Source: Mycobacterium lehmannii (GTDB lineage Bacteria; Actinomycetota; Actinomycetes; Mycobacteriales; Mycobacteriaceae). Taken from it: a DNA stretch of 64,000 nucleotides. This document shows, one piece after another, positions 61,895-64,000 of this stretch; position 1 is the stretch's first letter; each line of letters begins with the position of its first letter. Position numbers and translations under genes: made by a program. Under the pieces are notes generated by a model, which was given only the letters and a program-made list of their open reading frames with translations, ran no database searches and was not told the origin of the DNA. Location: contig NZ_NKCN01000016.1 in the NCBI RefSeq assembly GCF_002245535.1, positions 57,679 through 121,678 on the forward strand. Direction: 5' to 3'.

Positions 61895-63331
61895 ATGTTC
61901 GAAGAGGCTTCGGATGCGGACTTGGTCACCTTGATGGGTGAGGAGGCGCGTGAGGAGGCCGCGGCGACGGGACGGCGGTTGTCGTTGGTGGGGGAGTTGT
62001 GCGCGCGGCGTCACCCCGAGATGGTTGGAGCCGAGTTCTATGTCGCTGATGCGATCTCGGCGGTAGCAGCTGAGATCTCGGCGGTGCACAACATCAGCCA
62101 CGCCCGGGCGGTGAGTCAGGTCGAGATGGCCCTGAGCCTGCGGGATCGGCTTCCGCAGGTGCTGCGGAGGTTTCGTCGGGGGGTAATCGACTATCGGATG
62201 GTGTCGACGATTATCGCGCGCACCCAGAACGTCGATGACGAGGTGATGGTGGGCCTGGATGAGGCGTTGGCCTGGCGGGTTGAGAAGTGGATGAAGCTGT
62301 CCAAACCCAAACTGCGCGATCGCATCGATGTGTTCATCGCCGAGTTCGATCCGGCCGCGGTGCGCGTGCCGCCCGAAACCGACAAGCACCGCTATGTCGA
62401 GATCAATCCTGGTGACGTCGCGGGGACGGCCTTGATGTCTGCCCAGCTCCGTGCTGAAGATGGCGCCGCGCTCGATGCTGGGTTGGATGCGTTGGCGGCC
62501 ACGGTGTGTGACAACGATCCGCGCACCAACGCCCAGCGCCGCGCTGATGCGTGCGGGCCGCTGGGGCGCCGGGAAGCCACACTGGCTTGCCAGTGCGGGC
62601 TCGACGATTGCCCAGCGGCTGGGCGGCGGGCCGAGGCGGCTGCTGCGGTAGTCCATGTGCTGGCTGAGCAGGGCACCGTGGAGGGCACCAGCGCCAAACC
62701 GGGATATCTGCCCGGTTTCGGGGTTCTGCCTGCCGAGTCGGTGCGTGAGCTGGCGCGCAACGCTGAACTCAAGCCGGTGATCGTGCCCTCAGCCGATGAC
62801 GCTGCGCGCGCCGGGTATCGTCCCGGCGCCAGGTTGACTGAGTTCTTGCAGTGGCGCGACGTGACGTGTCGCTGGCCTGGTTGTGACAAACCGGTGTGGG
62901 GCTGCGATGTGGACCATACGGTGCCGTGGCCCTACGGCCCGACGCATCCGTCGAACACTAAGCACTACTGCCGCATTCATCATCTGATCAAGACGTTCAA
63001 TAGCGGCAGCGGTGGCTGGCGGGAAGAACAGTTGCCTGACGGTGCAGTCGTTCTCACCGCCCCGACCGGACACCAGTACCGATCCGAACCCCACGGGGCG
63101 AGCTTGTTCCCGGTGCTGCGCCAACCCACCGGAGTCATCCGAGCCACCGCACCCCCACCAAACGACACCGCCGAGCGGATGGCGATGATGCCGCGCCGCA
63201 GGCAAACCCGCGAACAGGTGCGCCGTGAACGCATTGACACCGAACGACGGCGACGCAGCGAACTGATCGGCGAAGAGCAACGCCAACATCAGGCGTGGCT
63301 CGCCGCGAATTACAAGCCACCGCCGTTCTGA
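61895..63331 (+). CDS. 13E12 repeat family protein (DUF222 + HNH endonuclease)
   Basis: 478 residues from ATG 61895. N-terminal DUF222 region (RRLSLVGELCARRHPE ... AEISAVHNISHARAVSQVEMALSLRDRLP) and a C-terminal HNH nuclease motif (CRWPGCDKPVWGCDVDHTVPWPYGPTHPSNTKHYCRIHHLIKTF). This is the 13E12 family, present in many copies in mycobacteria. Members serve as attachment sites for phiRv1-type serine-integrase prophages. It is intact here. Confidence 0.92.
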   Translation: MFEEASDADLVTLMGEEAREEAAATGRRLSLVGELCARRHPEMVGAEFYVADAISAVAAEISAVHNISHARAVSQVEMALSLRDRLPQVLRRFRRGVIDYRMVSTIIARTQNVDDEVMVGLDEALAWRVEKWMKLSKPKLRDRIDVFIAEFDPAAVRVPPETDKHRYVEINPGDVAGTALMSAQLRAEDGAALDAGLDALAATVCDNDPRTNAQRRADACGPLGRREATLACQCGLDDCPAAGRRAEAAAAVVHVLAEQGTVEGTSAKPGYLPGFGVLPAESVRELARNAELKPVIVPSADDAARAGYRPGARLTEFLQWRDVTCRWPGCDKPVWGCDVDHTVPWPYGPTHPSNTKHYCRIHHLIKTFNSGSGGWREEQLPDGAVVLTAPTGHQYRSEPHGASLFPVLRQPTGVIRATAPPPNDTAERMAMMPRRRQTREQVRRERIDTERRRRSELIGEEQRQHQAWLAANYKPPPF

Positions 63332-63473
63332 ACTCGGCGTCACGCGCATCTTGCCGGCAGGCCAATTGATCATGAAATTGATGAACCTGCCAATATTCGG
63401 TCTCCGCGGCCCTAAGCTCGTGTCCAGATCTTGCCTCGTGTTCCGGAAAAGTGACCGTAGGAGACAGGAGTCC

Positions 63474-63950
63474 ATGAGAAATCTCCCTGTAGGAACGGCG
63501 GCTGGTCTCTGTGCCGTTGCTTTGAGCTTTGGGCTTGTGGGCTGTGGTTTCAGCGGTGAAAGTGACACCGCCGCCACGACAACGACCTCGGCGACGAGCA
63601 CAACCGGCACGTCGGCCGCGCCCAGCCCCCAGGCGGACGACGAAGACACGATCAACGAGTACATCACCGAGAACGGCATCGCCGAGACGCCGATCAAACC
63701 GGGTGAGCCGGGAACCCCCGATTTCGATTTCCCCATTCCACCCCGATGGAGCGATGCGGGGGAGGCGACGCCGGAGTGGGCCTACGGAGCCATCGTCTAC
63801 GACGCCCCCAAGGATCCCAACGATCCGCCCGACATGTACGCGATCGCCTCCAAACTCACCGGCAACGTCGACGTGAACCGCCCTGGTTCTGCCGGAGGCT
63901 CGATCTATTGGATTGCGACCAGGGGCTGGTCGCTCCGTTGGGCATCGTAG
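63474..63950 (+). pseudogene. LpqN/LpqT-type lipoprotein, truncated by an insertion sequence
   Basis: The frame starts at ATG 63474 behind GGAGACAGGAG. A lipobox (FGLVGCG) ends the signal, and the body (ADDEDTINEYITENGIAETPIKPGEPGTPDFDFPIPPRWSDAGEATPEWAYGAIVYDAPKDPNDPPDMYAIASKLTGNVD) matches the first half of LpqN-family proteins. After GNVD, near 63870, the family similarity stops and the frame runs into DNA that, on the other strand, encodes the end of an IS3-family transposase. The C-terminal half is missing from the window. The native protein would be about 220 residues. Confidence 0.75.
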
Positions 63951-64000
63951 AACGTGGCCTCGAACTCGGTCGGAGGGACGTCGTCGAGGTAGCTGTGTAG
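63905..64000 (-). mobile_element. 3' end of an IS3-family transposase (partial, runs off window)
   Basis: On the minus strand the last 96 bases read LHSYLDDVPPTEFEATFYDAQ, then RSDQPLVAIQ and a TAG stop. This is the conserved C terminus of IS3-family OrfB integrase domains (HSYLGDVPPxEFE). Only 31 codons are inside the window. The IS terminus must lie between about 63870 and 63904; I cannot place the terminal repeat exactly. Confidence 0.85.

Overview
The window is chromosomal DNA from a high-GC actinobacterium, almost certainly a Mycobacterium/Mycolicibacterium. It carries the FAS-II mycolic-acid operon (fabD-acpM-kasA-kasB-accD6) behind its PucR-type regulator, a mycothiol-dependent formaldehyde dehydrogenase, AcpM/KasA-type proteins of mycobacterial length, a 13E12-family gene and a tRNA-Val/ahpE neighbourhood. 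Gene order on both sides follows the M. tuberculosis Rv2228c-Rv2252 region, inverted relative to the usual map.

Layout. 1-5055: a peptide/nickel-type ABC importer operon on the minus strand. 5196-18150: mixed housekeeping and secreted proteins (DUF4185, a DapB-like dehydrogenase, a membrane-anchored Hsp70-like protein, a GlxA regulator, methyltransferases, the MBL hydrolase-mscR pair, an extradiol dioxygenase-like protein, a serine hydrolase, DUF3145). 18211-22884: DAG kinase, an ADPS-like flavoprotein, and divergent TetR-glpD. 22987-29701: the mycolate operon accD6/kasB/kasA/acpM/fabD and its regulator mabR, with a palindromic operator between mabR and fabD. 29812-34379: aceE, a lipoprotein, DUF3052 and ahpE.

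34455-50189: a 15.7-kb integrated element bounded by perfect 45-bp direct repeats that run from the anticodon loop to the CCA end of tRNA-Val. It has a tyrosine integrase, divergent HTH and excisionase genes, a RepA-like AAA ATPase followed by six alternating 11-bp iterons, a terminase small-subunit-like protein, a terminase large subunit, several small zinc-ribbon proteins and an HEAAH metalloprotease-like protein. Two opposite-strand, lower-GC cargo genes are present: a zinc-ribbon/PLD protein and a 528-codon unknown. No portal, tail or lysis genes are recognisable, so it looks like a phage satellite or a reduced prophage rather than a complete phage. Just inside its left end the 3' half of a tRNA precedes the matching 5' half, an apparent circularly permuted tRNA followed by a strong hairpin. 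This and the control sites (iterons, a CCCG-N7-CGGG box before three gene blocks, TGGACA repeats at both the switch and attR) are the most unusual content of the window.

50190-63331: putP, a DUF2236 oxygenase-like protein, cobD, SURF1, ptpA, a HAD phosphatase/ptkA homologue, cobC-like, Nif3, zinc-ribbon, RNase H/acid phosphatase, an XRE-cupin regulator divergent from a thioredoxin-reductase-like flavoprotein and a methyltransferase, then a 13E12/DUF222-HNH gene. The right edge holds an LpqN-type lipoprotein gene cut by the end of an IS3-family element that runs out of the window.

Starts were chosen from Shine-Dalgarno spacing, stop/start overlaps and family alignment from memory. Homology calls come from motifs and recalled relatives, not from a database search.
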